Shown piece by piece: positions 34,600 through 43,189 of a stretch of 64,000 bases of DNA (position 1 is its first letter; each line of letters starts with the position of its first letter). The translations under genes and the position numbers were made by a program. The stretch covers positions 50,304-114,303 of the forward strand of contig PLYR01000020.1 in the NCBI GenBank assembly GCA_003153435.1, in the 5' to 3' direction. Source of the DNA: Bacteroidota bacterium (lineage in GTDB: Bacteria; Bacteroidota; Bacteroidia; Palsa-965). Under the pieces are notes generated by a model. The model was not told where the DNA came from. It searched no databases and worked only from the letters and a program-made list of their open reading frames with translations.

Positions 34600-35181
34600 T
34601 TATCCGTGTACGGATTCTTTATTGCCATAGTTGGCTATTACTTTGGCTTCAAATTCTATCCACTCTTTCCATCGGTTCTCCACATTCAGGTTTTCCGCAT
34701 ACCTTCTGGCGAAACCCAGGAAAAGGGTATAATGACCCGCTTCACTGATCATAAGATCACGATAGAACGAAGCTAATGCAGGGTCTCTAAGATTTTCGGA
34801 TAAGAGCCGGAATCGCTCACAACTTCGGGCTTCAATCATTGCGGCGAAAAGTAGTCTGTCAATAAGTGCAGTATGCCTCCCTTCCCCCCTTTTCATGAAT
34901 TTATAAAGTTCATTGACATAATCATCTCTGCGTTCTTTACCCAGCTTTTTCCCTCTGGCTAAAATCTTCTCATGAACTAAGTTGAAATGAACAAGCTCCT
35001 CCCGGGCCAGCTCAATAAGAGCAGTAACCATTTCGCTATGTTCAGGATACAGCACAATAATCGAAATTGCATTCGATGCAGCCTTTTGCTCACACCAGGC
35101 ATGGTCAGTCAATATTTCGTCAATATTGTTTTCTGCAATATTCGCCCAGCGGGGGTCAGTACTTAGTTTCAGTCCGAGCAT
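34600..35181 (-). CDS. miaE: tRNA-(ms2io6A37) hydroxylase MiaE
   Basis: This is a 193-residue non-heme diiron enzyme that hydroxylates the isopentenyl group of ms2i6A37 in tRNA. Metal-binding helices are visible: ILTDHAWCEQKAASNAIS (E35-type ligand), ALIELAREELVHFNLVHEKI (E..EE..H), EARSCERFRLLSENL and LMISEAGHYTLFLGFARRY (E..GH). It matches the ferritin-like fold. The products are MiaE-type bacterial tRNA modifications rather than the COQ7 branch. It ends tail to tail with the subtilase gene. Confidence 0.93.
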   Translation of the reverse strand: MLGLKLSTDPRWANIAENNIDEILTDHAWCEQKAASNAISIIVLYPEHSEMVTALIELAREELVHFNLVHEKILARGKKLGKERRDDYVNELYKFMKRGEGRHTALIDRLLFAAMIEARSCERFRLLSENLRDPALASFYRDLMISEAGHYTLFLGFARRYAENLNVENRWKEWIEFEAKVIANYGNKESVHG

Positions 35182-35289
35182 GGTTTTGGATTCAGATTTT
35201 AAAATTAAGAATGAAATCTGTATTTCAGAATGGTTTCGCCTTTCTGTTAATTATTATATCGTATCTTGACTCCTGATATCTCAAACAGT

Positions 35290-35970
35290 ATGCTACAGAT
35301 TGGTTGGATTTTATTTTTATGCCTGGTTGTAACAGGCATAAATGCCCAGGATACCATATTTCAAAAAAATAAGACCATCATTCCGGCGAAGGTACTTGAA
35401 GTGGGCACCGAAGAGATCAAATTCAAGAAAACTGACAACCCAGAGGGCCCGGTTTACCGTCTACCCCTCTCGGAAGTTTATGCCATTCATTACAAAGGCG
35501 GAATTGCAGACACCTTTAACGTAAAGGCTAAAGCAAAGGAAACACCTATAGTGATTTACCAACCGGCCAAATCCAAACTGGAGTATGATTCAAAAGGGTT
35601 CTATTTCAATAACCGAAGAATGGGTACTATGGAGGTCTCTGATTTGCTTCAATCAAAGAAAGACCCAAAGATCAATTTCTGGCTCTCGGAAGCCAAAAAG
35701 GATAAGATATTTTCTGGGCTCTGTGCAGGTTTTAGTATTCCAGCCTATGTTATTGGCGGAGGAGCTGCCTTATTAACTATTCTATTTAGTACAACGAATA
35801 CTAGTTCCACCTCAAACAATTCAACCAATCAGGTGCAGGTTACCATCCCGATTGCATTAGTTGGCCTTTTAGGCGGAGGTATCCTGAGCTTTAATTACAA
35901 AGCGTTTAAAAAGAAATACTTCTTAAATATGGGCAATGCCATTGACCGATACAATTCGTCCCTCCCTTAG
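35290..35970 (+). CDS. Exported/membrane protein with beta N-domain and two membrane helices, unknown
   Basis: The 226-residue protein has a signal (LQIGWILFLCLVVTGINAQ), a small beta domain common in Bacteroidota (DTIFQKNKTIIPAKVLEVGTEEIKFKK...GPVYRLPLSEVYAIHYKGG), then a central region with FYFNNRRMGTMEVSDLLQ. Two hydrophobic helices follow near residues 150-172 and 188-210, and the protein ends FKKKYFLNMGNAIDRYNSS. The beta domain is widely seen in proteins of unknown function. I chose ATG 35290; an earlier in-frame TTG (35266) adds residues before the signal. Confidence 0.75.
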   Translation: MLQIGWILFLCLVVTGINAQDTIFQKNKTIIPAKVLEVGTEEIKFKKTDNPEGPVYRLPLSEVYAIHYKGGIADTFNVKAKAKETPIVIYQPAKSKLEYDSKGFYFNNRRMGTMEVSDLLQSKKDPKINFWLSEAKKDKIFSGLCAGFSIPAYVIGGGAALLTILFSTTNTSSTSNNSTNQVQVTIPIALVGLLGGGILSFNYKAFKKKYFLNMGNAIDRYNSSLP

Positions 35971-35977
35971 ACTTTGC

Positions 35978-36799
35978 TTAGTGTTGCATATTTTTTTTGA
36001 AAAAAAGGAGTACATCTCCTGTTTCGCCTGCCCAAAAGTTAAAATCATGACCCATTCCTTCTTTCTGACTAAAGGTCACGAACGACCCCTCTTTTTTTAA
36101 CTTTTCGAATAAGTTAAGCGTCTGCTGAAAAGGCACCACTTTATCGTTTTTACCATGACCCAGATAAACCGGGCATTTAATTTTCGAGACATTGAGCGAA
36201 GGGTTATCGGGCCCTTCCCAACGACTCTTATATCTTGTATAAGACCCATAAAAGCCTTTCATCAGATTGTCGGAGGTATCCTGGCATTGATTGTAATCTC
36301 CTGATAACAATGCAGCACCGCCATATAGCTTTCCAGTGTTCTCCACTATCAATGCCCCCCCCCTGGCACCGGTAGATATTCCGTAAATAAAGTTCGACTG
36401 GCCTTCTTTAAGAAGGTTATAATTTAAACGTACGTAGGGTTGCAGTGTATCGGTAATAAATTTCAGCTGCGGAAAAAGAGCCCAGTCTTTCCTTGTTTCC
36501 GGGTAGATACTGGATGCATAGAGACTCTTTCCCATTTCAGGGCAAATTAACACAAACCCTTGCTTCAGCGCCTCTGAGCAAAAACTGGAGTGCTCACATG
36601 TTTTTGATCTTGAAAAATTCCATCCCGGTAACATCAGAATGGTTCCTTTAATCTCTCCCAGAGGAAACTTCAAATCAACCAGGGTATTGTTTATGCGGAT
36701 GGTTGTATCTCTCTGAACCATCGCTTCTACCCTACACTCCGATAGAATTCCGATCCACAAGAACAATATCCAAAATTTACGAAGTGGCGCTTGAATCAT
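35978..36799 (-). CDS. Exported alpha/beta hydrolase
   Basis: The 273-residue protein has a signal (RKFWILFLWIGILSE) and an alpha/beta hydrolase core: GTILMLPGWNFSRSKTCEHSSF (oxyanion loop), the nucleophile elbow FIYGISTGARGG (Ser in GISTG, about residue 150), and the acid/His regions YLGHGKNDKVVPFQQ and KEGMGHDFNF (His about 258). Relatives are esterases, lipases and peptidase-like enzymes; the substrate is unknown. The start at ATG 36799 places the signal first. A longer frame would overlap the divergent GreA/B-like gene. Confidence 0.83.
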   Translation of the reverse strand: MIQAPLRKFWILFLWIGILSECRVEAMVQRDTTIRINNTLVDLKFPLGEIKGTILMLPGWNFSRSKTCEHSSFCSEALKQGFVLICPEMGKSLYASSIYPETRKDWALFPQLKFITDTLQPYVRLNYNLLKEGQSNFIYGISTGARGGALIVENTGKLYGGAALLSGDYNQCQDTSDNLMKGFYGSYTRYKSRWEGPDNPSLNVSKIKCPVYLGHGKNDKVVPFQQTLNLFEKLKKEGSFVTFSQKEGMGHDFNFWAGETGDVLLFFKKNMQH

Positions 36800-36803
36800 T
36801 ATC

Positions 36804-36840
36804 CAAAAATACAAAAACGAGGATTTTACGAGTACCTTTA
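36804..36840. promoter_or_regulatory. Divergent promoter region
   Basis: For the minus-strand hydrolase, TATTTTTG (36811-36804) is 5 bp from its ATG. For the plus-strand gene, TACCTTTA (36833-36840, one mismatch) ends 4 bp before ATG 36845. Only 45 bp separate the two start codons, so both transcripts would be nearly leaderless. Confidence 0.35.
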
Positions 36841-36844
36841 TCTC

Positions 36845-37330
36845 ATGAAGCATCAGTCTATTCAAAGCCATGAGCAAAAGCTCCTTTTTAAAAAGGCTGT
36901 TTTTAAGGCCTGTGAAGAGATGGTTCAAGAGCGTATTGCCACTTCCTCACTCGCCATGCAACATGCACAGGAATCGGCGAACAGTGAAGACAAAAGCTCT
37001 GCAGGCGACAAATATGAGACAGGCCGGGCCATGGGGCAACGGGAAAGAGATATGCATGCTATGCAGCTGAAGCAAAATCAAAATGATCTGGATCTGCTCA
37101 GAGGGCTTTATCCCACGATCCCTCATCTTGCTGTGGGACCTGGTTCAATTTTGAAGTGCAAAGATTTTTTCCTTTTTATTGCGTTGGGTCTCGGTTCCAC
37201 TACCGTCGAATCTCAAAAAGTATTCCTCCTCTCTCCGCTTGCTCCCCTCGCATTGCTTTTAAAGGGAAAAAAGGCAAATGATTCATTCTCTATGGGAGGA
37301 AAAGAGATTTTAATACTGGATGTTTTTTAA
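36845..37330 (+). CDS. Small GreA/GreB-like protein (annotated '3-oxoacyl-ACP synthase' in many Bacteroidota)
   Basis: The 161-residue protein has an N-terminal coiled coil (EEMVQERIATSSLAMQHAQ...SSAGDKYETGRAMGQRERDMHAMQLKQN, residues about 20-80) and a small beta domain (VGPGSILKCKDFFLFIALGLG...VFLLSPLAPLALLLKGKKANDSF). This resembles the coiled-coil plus FKBP-like layout of GreA/GreB or Gfh transcript-cleavage factors, with KSSAGDKYETGRAM as conserved loop. Databases often label the family '3-oxoacyl-ACP synthase', but no thiolase fold is present, so I reject that name. A role at the RNA polymerase secondary channel is an inference from the fold. Confidence 0.72.
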   Translation: MKHQSIQSHEQKLLFKKAVFKACEEMVQERIATSSLAMQHAQESANSEDKSSAGDKYETGRAMGQRERDMHAMQLKQNQNDLDLLRGLYPTIPHLAVGPGSILKCKDFFLFIALGLGSTTVESQKVFLLSPLAPLALLLKGKKANDSFSMGGKEILILDVF

Positions 37331-37454
37331 TTGCATTTTACCTATTGAATATCAATCACTTACATTTTAATCTTCTTTATTCTCCCATATTATTTGCTAA
37401 AATGTCATATTAGTTGTAGTTTGTCTTTGGTCATATGTTTAAAAAACAAACAAA

Positions 37455-37733
37455 ATGAAAAGGACAAGACACAATGAGGAAAAAGGATTTTTGATTTATA
37501 AACTCGGTGAGCAATACCTCTGCACACTCATCGAGACTTCACCGGACTCCTGGGAAATAGTATGCAAAGCAGGGAAGAAATGTATTGGGAATTATACCCG
37601 AGCCAAGAAAATCACGGATGAATTTGTAGCACTCTATATTAAATGCTGCGGAGGAAATTCAGATCCTAAATTTCAGGAGGAAGTATTGAATAGTCGGTTT
37701 CAGGAATTTCTGAACTATAGGATGGTAGGTTGA
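37455..37733 (+). CDS. Small hypothetical protein
   Basis: The 92-residue protein is charged and has two or three Cys: KRTRHNEEKGFLIYKLGEQYLCTLIETSPDSWEI..CKAGKKCIGNY..IKCCGGNSDPKF. I do not recognise a family. It has no signal peptide and no metal motif beyond the Cys residues. An A-rich leader before ATG 37455 contains TTTGTCTTTG sequence but not a clear -7. It converges with pfkA 17 bp away. Coding status is supported by the long frame and neighbour spacing only. Confidence 0.55.
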   Translation: MKRTRHNEEKGFLIYKLGEQYLCTLIETSPDSWEIVCKAGKKCIGNYTRAKKITDEFVALYIKCCGGNSDPKFQEEVLNSRFQEFLNYRMVG

Positions 37734-37750
37734 AGCTCACTCTTTTTAAT

Positions 37751-38719
37751 CTATAAGGAAAGAATCTCGACCATCCTCATCAGATTCTTATCTAATTCTT
37801 CCAGGTGCTTAACAGCATCGGCAAAAGGGGTAAACCGTACTTGTTTATCAATGATCCCGACCATTTCTCCTCTCCTGCCTTCCATCAATGCCTCTACTGC
37901 GGCAAATCCCATCCTGCTGGCATTCACCCGATCCATACAGGATGGATTACCACCACGTTGGATATGCCCGAGAACAGTTACCCGGGTGTCATAAGAGGGT
38001 ATGTGTGCCTTCACCTTTTCTGCAATGCCAAAAGCCCTGCCAGCATTCTCTTGTTCAGCCACAATTACAATTTTAGATGACTTATTCTTCCGCCCCCCTT
38101 CCAGTCTTCGGATTAGATCTTCCATATGAGTTGGAGTTTCAGGAATCAATATTGCTTCAGCTCCAACCCCTATCCCACTCCGAAGCGCAATGAGTCCTGC
38201 ATCCCTTCCCATAACTTCTACAAAGAATAGCCTTTCGTGGCTCTCCGCAGTATCCCTTATTTTGTCCACTGCATCCACAACCGTATTAATGGCCGTATCA
38301 TATCCGATCGTAAAGTCTGTTCCTACCAGGTCGTTGTCGATCGTACCTGGACAACCCATAATCTGCACATCCGTATGCATGCTAAGTGCGAGAGCTCCTC
38401 TGAATGTCCCATCTCCACCGATAGTGATCAGTCCTTCAATTCCTCTTTCTTTCAAATGCCGGGCCGCAATTTTTTGCCCGTCTTCTGTCAGAAATCGTTT
38501 ACTCCTTGCGGTCTTCAGAACAGTCCCCCCCCGGTGAATTATATTGGCTACAGATTTCGAATCCAGTTGCTCGAATTCAGCTTCCATAAGCCCTTCATAT
38601 CCTCTGAGGATTCCCCATATTTCCAGCTTATGGTAGAGTGCTGTTCTTACAACAGCCCGGATACAGGCATTCATTCCTGGGGAATCTCCTCCTGAAGTTA
38701 GTACGGCAATCTTCTTCAT
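37751..38719 (-). CDS. pfkA: ATP-dependent 6-phosphofructokinase
   Basis: The 322-residue PfkA phosphorylates fructose 6-phosphate to the 1,6-bisphosphate. The N-terminus is KIAVLTSGGDSPGMNACIRAVV. ITIGGDGTFRGA (Gly after GGD, not Asp) indicates ATP rather than PPi as donor. PGTIDNDLVGTDFTIGYDTA carries the catalytic Asp and the fructose-6-P/substrate contacts, and MGRDAGLIAL and HIQRGGNPSCMDR complete the active site. Length fits the bacterial A-type enzyme. It lies 22 bp downstream of the PgpH-like gene on the same strand. Confidence 0.96.
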   Translation of the reverse strand: MKKIAVLTSGGDSPGMNACIRAVVRTALYHKLEIWGILRGYEGLMEAEFEQLDSKSVANIIHRGGTVLKTARSKRFLTEDGQKIAARHLKERGIEGLITIGGDGTFRGALALSMHTDVQIMGCPGTIDNDLVGTDFTIGYDTAINTVVDAVDKIRDTAESHERLFFVEVMGRDAGLIALRSGIGVGAEAILIPETPTHMEDLIRRLEGGRKNKSSKIVIVAEQENAGRAFGIAEKVKAHIPSYDTRVTVLGHIQRGGNPSCMDRVNASRMGFAAVEALMEGRRGEMVGIIDKQVRFTPFADAVKHLEELDKNLMRMVEILSL

Positions 38720-38740
38720 TTTTCGGGTCGTCTATGTTTT

Positions 38741-40870
38741 TTAGATTGGATAAGCTACTCTTACATGATAAATACTCATCAGCTTCTTTTTGAGGATTTT
38801 TTTCGCCTGAGCAATATCCCGAAAGGTTATCGGAGCATTTACAAATTGCTTTTCTTCAATCTGTTTATCTATGATTTTATCAATTAAATTCTGGATACTC
38901 TCCTCATCGTATTTTTTAAGACTCCTGGAAGCAGCCTCTACGGCATCAGCCATCATAAGAACTGCTGTTTCCTTTGAATAAGGAGTAGGACCTGGATAAC
39001 GAAACTTACTTTCATCAGGGTCCTGTTCAGCAGAAGACTTTTTATAAAGGGTGTAAAAATATCCTGTGGTCGTTGTACCATGATGGGTCCGAATGAAATC
39101 AATAACAACATCTGGAATTTTGTACTCTTTCGCTCGTTCAATTCCACGTATTACATGGTTAATGATAAGTGCCGCACTCTCGTCATAAGAAAGTTCGTCA
39201 TGAGGATTTATTCCGGTCAACTGATTTTCGGTAAAATACATAGGCATTAAGCCCTTTCCAATATCATGATAGAGAGCACCTGTTCGTACCAATAAAGCAT
39301 TCCCTCCGATCTTGCGGACTGTTTCTTCCGCTAAATTTGCCACCTGCAGAGAATGTTGAAAAGTACCCGGAGCTTTACTCGCAAGATCTCTGAGCAAAGG
39401 ACTGTTCGTATCTGAAAGTTCCAGCAAGGTTACATCCGAAGCAAAACCAAATATCTTCTCACAAACAAATATCAGCGGATAGGTAAAAAGTATCAGAATT
39501 GCGGAACCGGCATACCAGGTAAGCATACTCCAATCTATGGCTGCAATAGAGCTTTCATGCAACATGCTGATCCCAAAAAATGCCAGTGCATAAGTCAGAA
39601 AAATAACACCCGAAGACAAAAATATCTGAGACCGATTTCTCAGGTTTGCCATGCTGAAGATAGCCACAATACCCGCTACCAATTGAAGAAAAACAAACTC
39701 AAAGCGGTCGGGAACATGTAGTGCAGTTATAAGAACGGCCACTAAATGTGAAAAGAGAGCAAGACGGGTGTCATAAAAGGAGCGAATTACTAGAGGCAGC
39801 ACACAAAAAGGAAGGAGCTGAATCGGGATTTTCTCAAAGCGTGAAGGCAGATACGACATTAAAATAAATAGATCGACCATTAACATAAGAAATGTTAACT
39901 GAGTGTCGCTCGCCAGAATTTCTGGGCGAAACAAAAGGAGGAAAAGGAAGAGAATCAGGAAACAAAGGCAAACAAGAGTAAGTTGTCCAATGGTAACAAA
40001 AAAATAACTTGCATTGTCCCTGCTTTGTACTTCGAATTCTCCTCTAAGGGATCTCAAAATTTGCAGTTTTTCGTCATCAACAATTTCTCCTCTAGAAATG
40101 ATACTCTGATCTTTATATTTTCCGCCCCGGGTAAGAGAGATATTATCCGTTAACTGATTCAGTTCACGGGCACTCGTAGCTTCATCGTAAACTACGTTAT
40201 GTTCTATACAGTTCTGAAGAAGAGAATAAATCATGGAAGCATCAATTCCTTTTTTCTGCGCAAGTGATTCTTTCAGGTAAACATCAGCCGACCTCACAGA
40301 AAACAAGCGACGAATCTCACTTTCTCTGGCTTGGTTCCCACTTCTAATCAGAATCACAAAGTCAGGAGACCTGGACTCGATCACCTTATTTAATTCCAGC
40401 ACTCCCCGTTTGTATATGGTATCAAGGAGACGCTGTCCCAGAAGGTAATTATGAAGCATCACATTTCCAGATCCGGAGTTATTCGTGAAGAGCGGAGGTT
40501 GGGGCAGGGATACCTGCTCATCATGAATATGATATAAGGATGATTTTTTCCAGTTTTCAGGAAAAGAATGATAAAAAAGTGCCTGCATCCTGGAAAGCAC
40601 ATCTTCTTCCACTCTGAAATAGGGTTTGAATTTTTGTTCTATGGCCTGTTTTTCCTCAAGCAGATCAGCCGGTGATTTTTGGATCGCAAAATCAAAAGGA
40701 GCAATCAGATTTTCATAATGCCAGGGCTTATTCAGAATATTATTTAAATCATACTTAAATTTTCCTTCCTTGGGAAGAAGAAAGACAATCAAAGCAACAC
40801 TGAAAACAAATACAAAGACTTTATAAATATGCGAGTGCCGGTCGCGGATGAAGGAAAGCAGTCTGTTCAT
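38741..40870 (-). CDS. 7TM-HD phosphodiesterase (PgpH-like)
   Basis: The 709-residue protein starts with a membrane helix (about 16-35) and a large extracytoplasmic 7TMR-HDED-like domain (about 40-280). Seven membrane helices follow (about 290-480, e.g. ITIGQLTLVCLCFLILFLFLLLF), then an HD phosphohydrolase domain with SLQVANLAEETVRKIGGNALLVRTGALYHDIGKG: a conserved HDIG motif and MYFTEN after it. The domain order matches PgpH, a c-di-AMP-specific phosphodiesterase. Bacteroidota members are thought to hydrolyse c-di-AMP, but this cannot be proved from motifs. pfkA follows. Confidence 0.9.
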   Translation of the reverse strand: MNRLLSFIRDRHSHIYKVFVFVFSVALIVFLLPKEGKFKYDLNNILNKPWHYENLIAPFDFAIQKSPADLLEEKQAIEQKFKPYFRVEEDVLSRMQALFYHSFPENWKKSSLYHIHDEQVSLPQPPLFTNNSGSGNVMLHNYLLGQRLLDTIYKRGVLELNKVIESRSPDFVILIRSGNQARESEIRRLFSVRSADVYLKESLAQKKGIDASMIYSLLQNCIEHNVVYDEATSARELNQLTDNISLTRGGKYKDQSIISRGEIVDDEKLQILRSLRGEFEVQSRDNASYFFVTIGQLTLVCLCFLILFLFLLLFRPEILASDTQLTFLMLMVDLFILMSYLPSRFEKIPIQLLPFCVLPLVIRSFYDTRLALFSHLVAVLITALHVPDRFEFVFLQLVAGIVAIFSMANLRNRSQIFLSSGVIFLTYALAFFGISMLHESSIAAIDWSMLTWYAGSAILILFTYPLIFVCEKIFGFASDVTLLELSDTNSPLLRDLASKAPGTFQHSLQVANLAEETVRKIGGNALLVRTGALYHDIGKGLMPMYFTENQLTGINPHDELSYDESAALIINHVIRGIERAKEYKIPDVVIDFIRTHHGTTTTGYFYTLYKKSSAEQDPDESKFRYPGPTPYSKETAVLMMADAVEAASRSLKKYDEESIQNLIDKIIDKQIEEKQFVNAPITFRDIAQAKKILKKKLMSIYHVRVAYPI

Positions 40871-41001
40871 TAGGTAGGTGTTGGAGCGAAATTAAGGATT
40901 ATTTGGTTTACAGGCTTCCTTATGATTAAGGCCAGGTAATTTTATGCACAGCCACTGCAAAAACGGTTCATAACAAAAAACCTGTTTAATAAAAATATAA
41001 C

Positions 41002-41009
41002 TAATTTTG
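41002..41009 (+). promoter_or_regulatory. -7 element before the thiolase gene
   Basis: TAATTTTG matches TAnnTTTG, 48 bp before ATG 41058. No TTTG at the -33 distance. Confidence 0.4.
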
Positions 41010-41057
41010 AACCTTACACACCTTACACACACTAGAAATTTTTAAATTTTATCTTTT

Positions 41058-42239
41058 ATGAAAGAAGTTTATATCATCTCCGCTGTAAGAACCCCGATAG
41101 GCAGTTTCGGCGGAATGCTTGCCGGAATCTCTGCAACTCGCTTAGGGGCGGCAGCTATCAAAGGAGCACTGGAAAAAGCTGGAGTGAATCCAAAAGAAGT
41201 GAATGAAGTATTAATGGGCTGTGTTCTTCAGGGTAATCTGGGCCAGGCTCCCGCCCGACAGGCAGCTATCTTTGCAGGCCTCCCGGTTGAAGTGGTATGT
41301 ACCACAGTAAATAAAGTCTGTGCTTCCGGAATGAAGGCGATCATGCAGGGAGCACAAAGTATTCTATGCGGAGATAATCAGATAGTTGTTGCAGGAGGAA
41401 TGGAAAGTATGAGCCAGGTTCCTTTTTACCTGGATGCAATGAGATGGGGTAATAAATATGGTAATACAATGGCCATCGACGGTCTTGCTAAAGACGGCCT
41501 CACCGATGTTTACCACAATTACCCAATGGGCAATGCAGCTGAATTATGTGCTAAAGAGTGTAATATCTCCAGGGAAGAACAGGATGCCTTTGCCATTGAA
41601 TCATATAAGCGGTCACAGAATTCGTGGGCAGAGGGTCGGTTTAATGATGAAATCGTTCCTGTTTTGATCCCTCAGAAAAAGGGTGACCCTGTTCTTTGTA
41701 AAACGGATGAAGAACATAAAAATGTAAAATTTGACAAAATTCCGGAACTCAAGCCTGTTTTTCAGAGGGATGGTACAGTAACCGCCGCTAACGCATCCAC
41801 CATGAACGACGGGGCAGCAGCTCTTGTTCTCATGAGTAAAGAAATGGCTGAAAAAATGGGTAAAAAACCAATAGCCATCCTTCGCAGTTACGCTGACGCA
41901 GAACAGGCCCCGGAATGGTTTACAACTACTCCGTCTATTGCAGTTCCAAAAGCAGTAGCCAAAGCCGGACTGAAGATGACAGACATAGACTTCTATGAAT
42001 TGAACGAAGCATTTGCAGTGGTCGGTCTCGTTAACATGGAAAAAATGAAACTCAGTGCCGATAAAGTAAATGTTAACGGAGGGGCAGTGTCTCTGGGTCA
42101 TCCGTTGGGTTGCTCAGGCGCCCGGATTATTGTTACGCTTATTCATGTTCTTAAGCAAAATAAAGCCCGTTATGGCGCAGCAGGTATCTGTAATGGAGGT
42201 GGTGGTGCGAGCGCAGTAGTCGTTGAGAATGTGAATTGA
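41058..42239 (+). CDS. Acetyl-CoA C-acetyltransferase (thiolase)
   Basis: The 393-residue degradative/biosynthetic thiolase (AtoB/FadA family) has the acyl-enzyme Cys88 (NKVCASGMK), H348 in VSLGHPLGCSGARI and C378 in GICNGGGGASA. The NEAF motif is ELNEAFAV. The N-terminus VYIISAVRTPIGSFGG is typical. It condenses two acetyl-CoA or does the reverse. No 3-hydroxyacyl-CoA dehydrogenase or CoA-transferase partners are next to it, so its pathway (ketone bodies, beta-oxidation or isoprenoid) is open. A long inverted repeat follows. Confidence 0.95.
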   Translation: MKEVYIISAVRTPIGSFGGMLAGISATRLGAAAIKGALEKAGVNPKEVNEVLMGCVLQGNLGQAPARQAAIFAGLPVEVVCTTVNKVCASGMKAIMQGAQSILCGDNQIVVAGGMESMSQVPFYLDAMRWGNKYGNTMAIDGLAKDGLTDVYHNYPMGNAAELCAKECNISREEQDAFAIESYKRSQNSWAEGRFNDEIVPVLIPQKKGDPVLCKTDEEHKNVKFDKIPELKPVFQRDGTVTAANASTMNDGAAALVLMSKEMAEKMGKKPIAILRSYADAEQAPEWFTTTPSIAVPKAVAKAGLKMTDIDFYELNEAFAVVGLVNMEKMKLSADKVNVNGGAVSLGHPLGCSGARIIVTLIHVLKQNKARYGAAGICNGGGGASAVVVENVN

Positions 42240-42339
42240 TTTTTGGATTTAGGGATTTAGGATTTTTGGATTTACCTCTGAAGCCTAAATTCAAAATTCT
42301 TAAATCCCTAAATCCTTAAATCCTTAAATCCAAAAATTC
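42240..42339. repeat. Long inverted repeat of GGATTTA-type units after the thiolase gene
   Basis: The left arm (about 42240-42274) repeats TTTTTGGATTTAGGGATTTA-like units. The right arm (about 42299-42339) is its complement, repeating TAAATCC units and ending CAAAAATTC. The arms fold into a long hairpin over a loop near 42275-42298. It could terminate thiolase transcription or be a transposed or palindromic element. The arms contain several imperfect copies of GGATTTA, so slippage is possible. Confidence 0.75.
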
Positions 42340-42345
42340 TTCCCT

Positions 42346-43116
42346 TTGCACGGAATTTGCCATTTAAGTAGTGTTCCTTGCCGGAAGGACCCTTCCGACC
42401 GGAGCGAATTAGTGACCCAGCTTCTCTTTGGGGAACGATTTACAATACTTGAATCTGCTGAAAAATGGTCTCGTATTAAATCTGAATCCGACGGTTATGA
42501 ATCTTGGATTGACAACAAACAATTCCTTCCTTTAACAAAAGCCGAATTTCTCAGTTTAAATTCCGAAAAACAGCATTATACCACGGAGCTTGTCCAGGTC
42601 CTCACCAATGAAGAAGGATCTGTCCTTCCCCTCCTGCTTGGAAGCTCTCTCCCTGGGTTTCATAAAGGAGAATGCAGGTTCGGAGAACGAAGATGGAAGT
42701 ATGACGGCCAGTCATGCACCCCACATAAAACAGAAAGAAGCGGTCTCATCGAAACCGCTCATCTTTACCTTCATGCCCCTTATCTCTGGGGTGGACGCTC
42801 TCCTTTCGGGATCGATTGCTCCGGGTATATGCAGATGGTCTTTAAACTGAACGGGATGAAGATCCACAGAGATGCTTCCCAGCAGGCGGAAGAAGGTTCC
42901 TTACTCAGTTTTATCGAAGAAGCCGAGCCCGGTGACCTTGCCTTTTTTGACAATGCGGAAGGCCGGATCATTCATGTTGGAATGATCATGAATTCCAGCC
43001 GGATCATTCATGCTTCCGGTGAGGTACGTATCGACCGCTTTGACCACCATGGTATTTACAATTCCGATTCCAAAAAATATTCTCATAATCTGAGAATGAT
43101 CCGGAAACTTATTTAA
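42346..43116 (+). CDS. SH3-domain C40 (NlpC/P60) peptidase
   Basis: The 256-residue protein begins with an SH3b-like domain (about residues 1-110: GICHLSSVPCRKDPSDRSELVTQLLFGE...WSRIKSESDGYESWI) followed by an NlpC/P60 catalytic domain (about 125-256) with the Cys in GIDCSGYMQMVF, a His in IIHVGMIMN and a further His in IIHASGEV. It would cleave bonds in peptidoglycan stem peptides. The only possible start is TTG 42346, six nt after the hairpin repeat; an in-frame stop lies at 42325-42327 and no ATG or GTG precedes the conserved GIC. No signal peptide is seen. Confidence 0.88.
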   Translation: MHGICHLSSVPCRKDPSDRSELVTQLLFGERFTILESAEKWSRIKSESDGYESWIDNKQFLPLTKAEFLSLNSEKQHYTTELVQVLTNEEGSVLPLLLGSSLPGFHKGECRFGERRWKYDGQSCTPHKTERSGLIETAHLYLHAPYLWGGRSPFGIDCSGYMQMVFKLNGMKIHRDASQQAEEGSLLSFIEEAEPGDLAFFDNAEGRIIHVGMIMNSSRIIHASGEVRIDRFDHHGIYNSDSKKYSHNLRMIRKLI

Positions 43117-43189
43117 TACACCCACCTTCTGTTCAATTCCTAAATTCAGGGTGCCGAATAGTCTATATTATTTTTTACTATCTTTAGTA

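Noticed and set aside
42240..42339. An insertion sequence or MITE with target-site duplication
   Set aside because: I see the inverted arms but no transposase gene and cannot identify a clear flanking direct duplication, so I describe it only as an inverted repeat.
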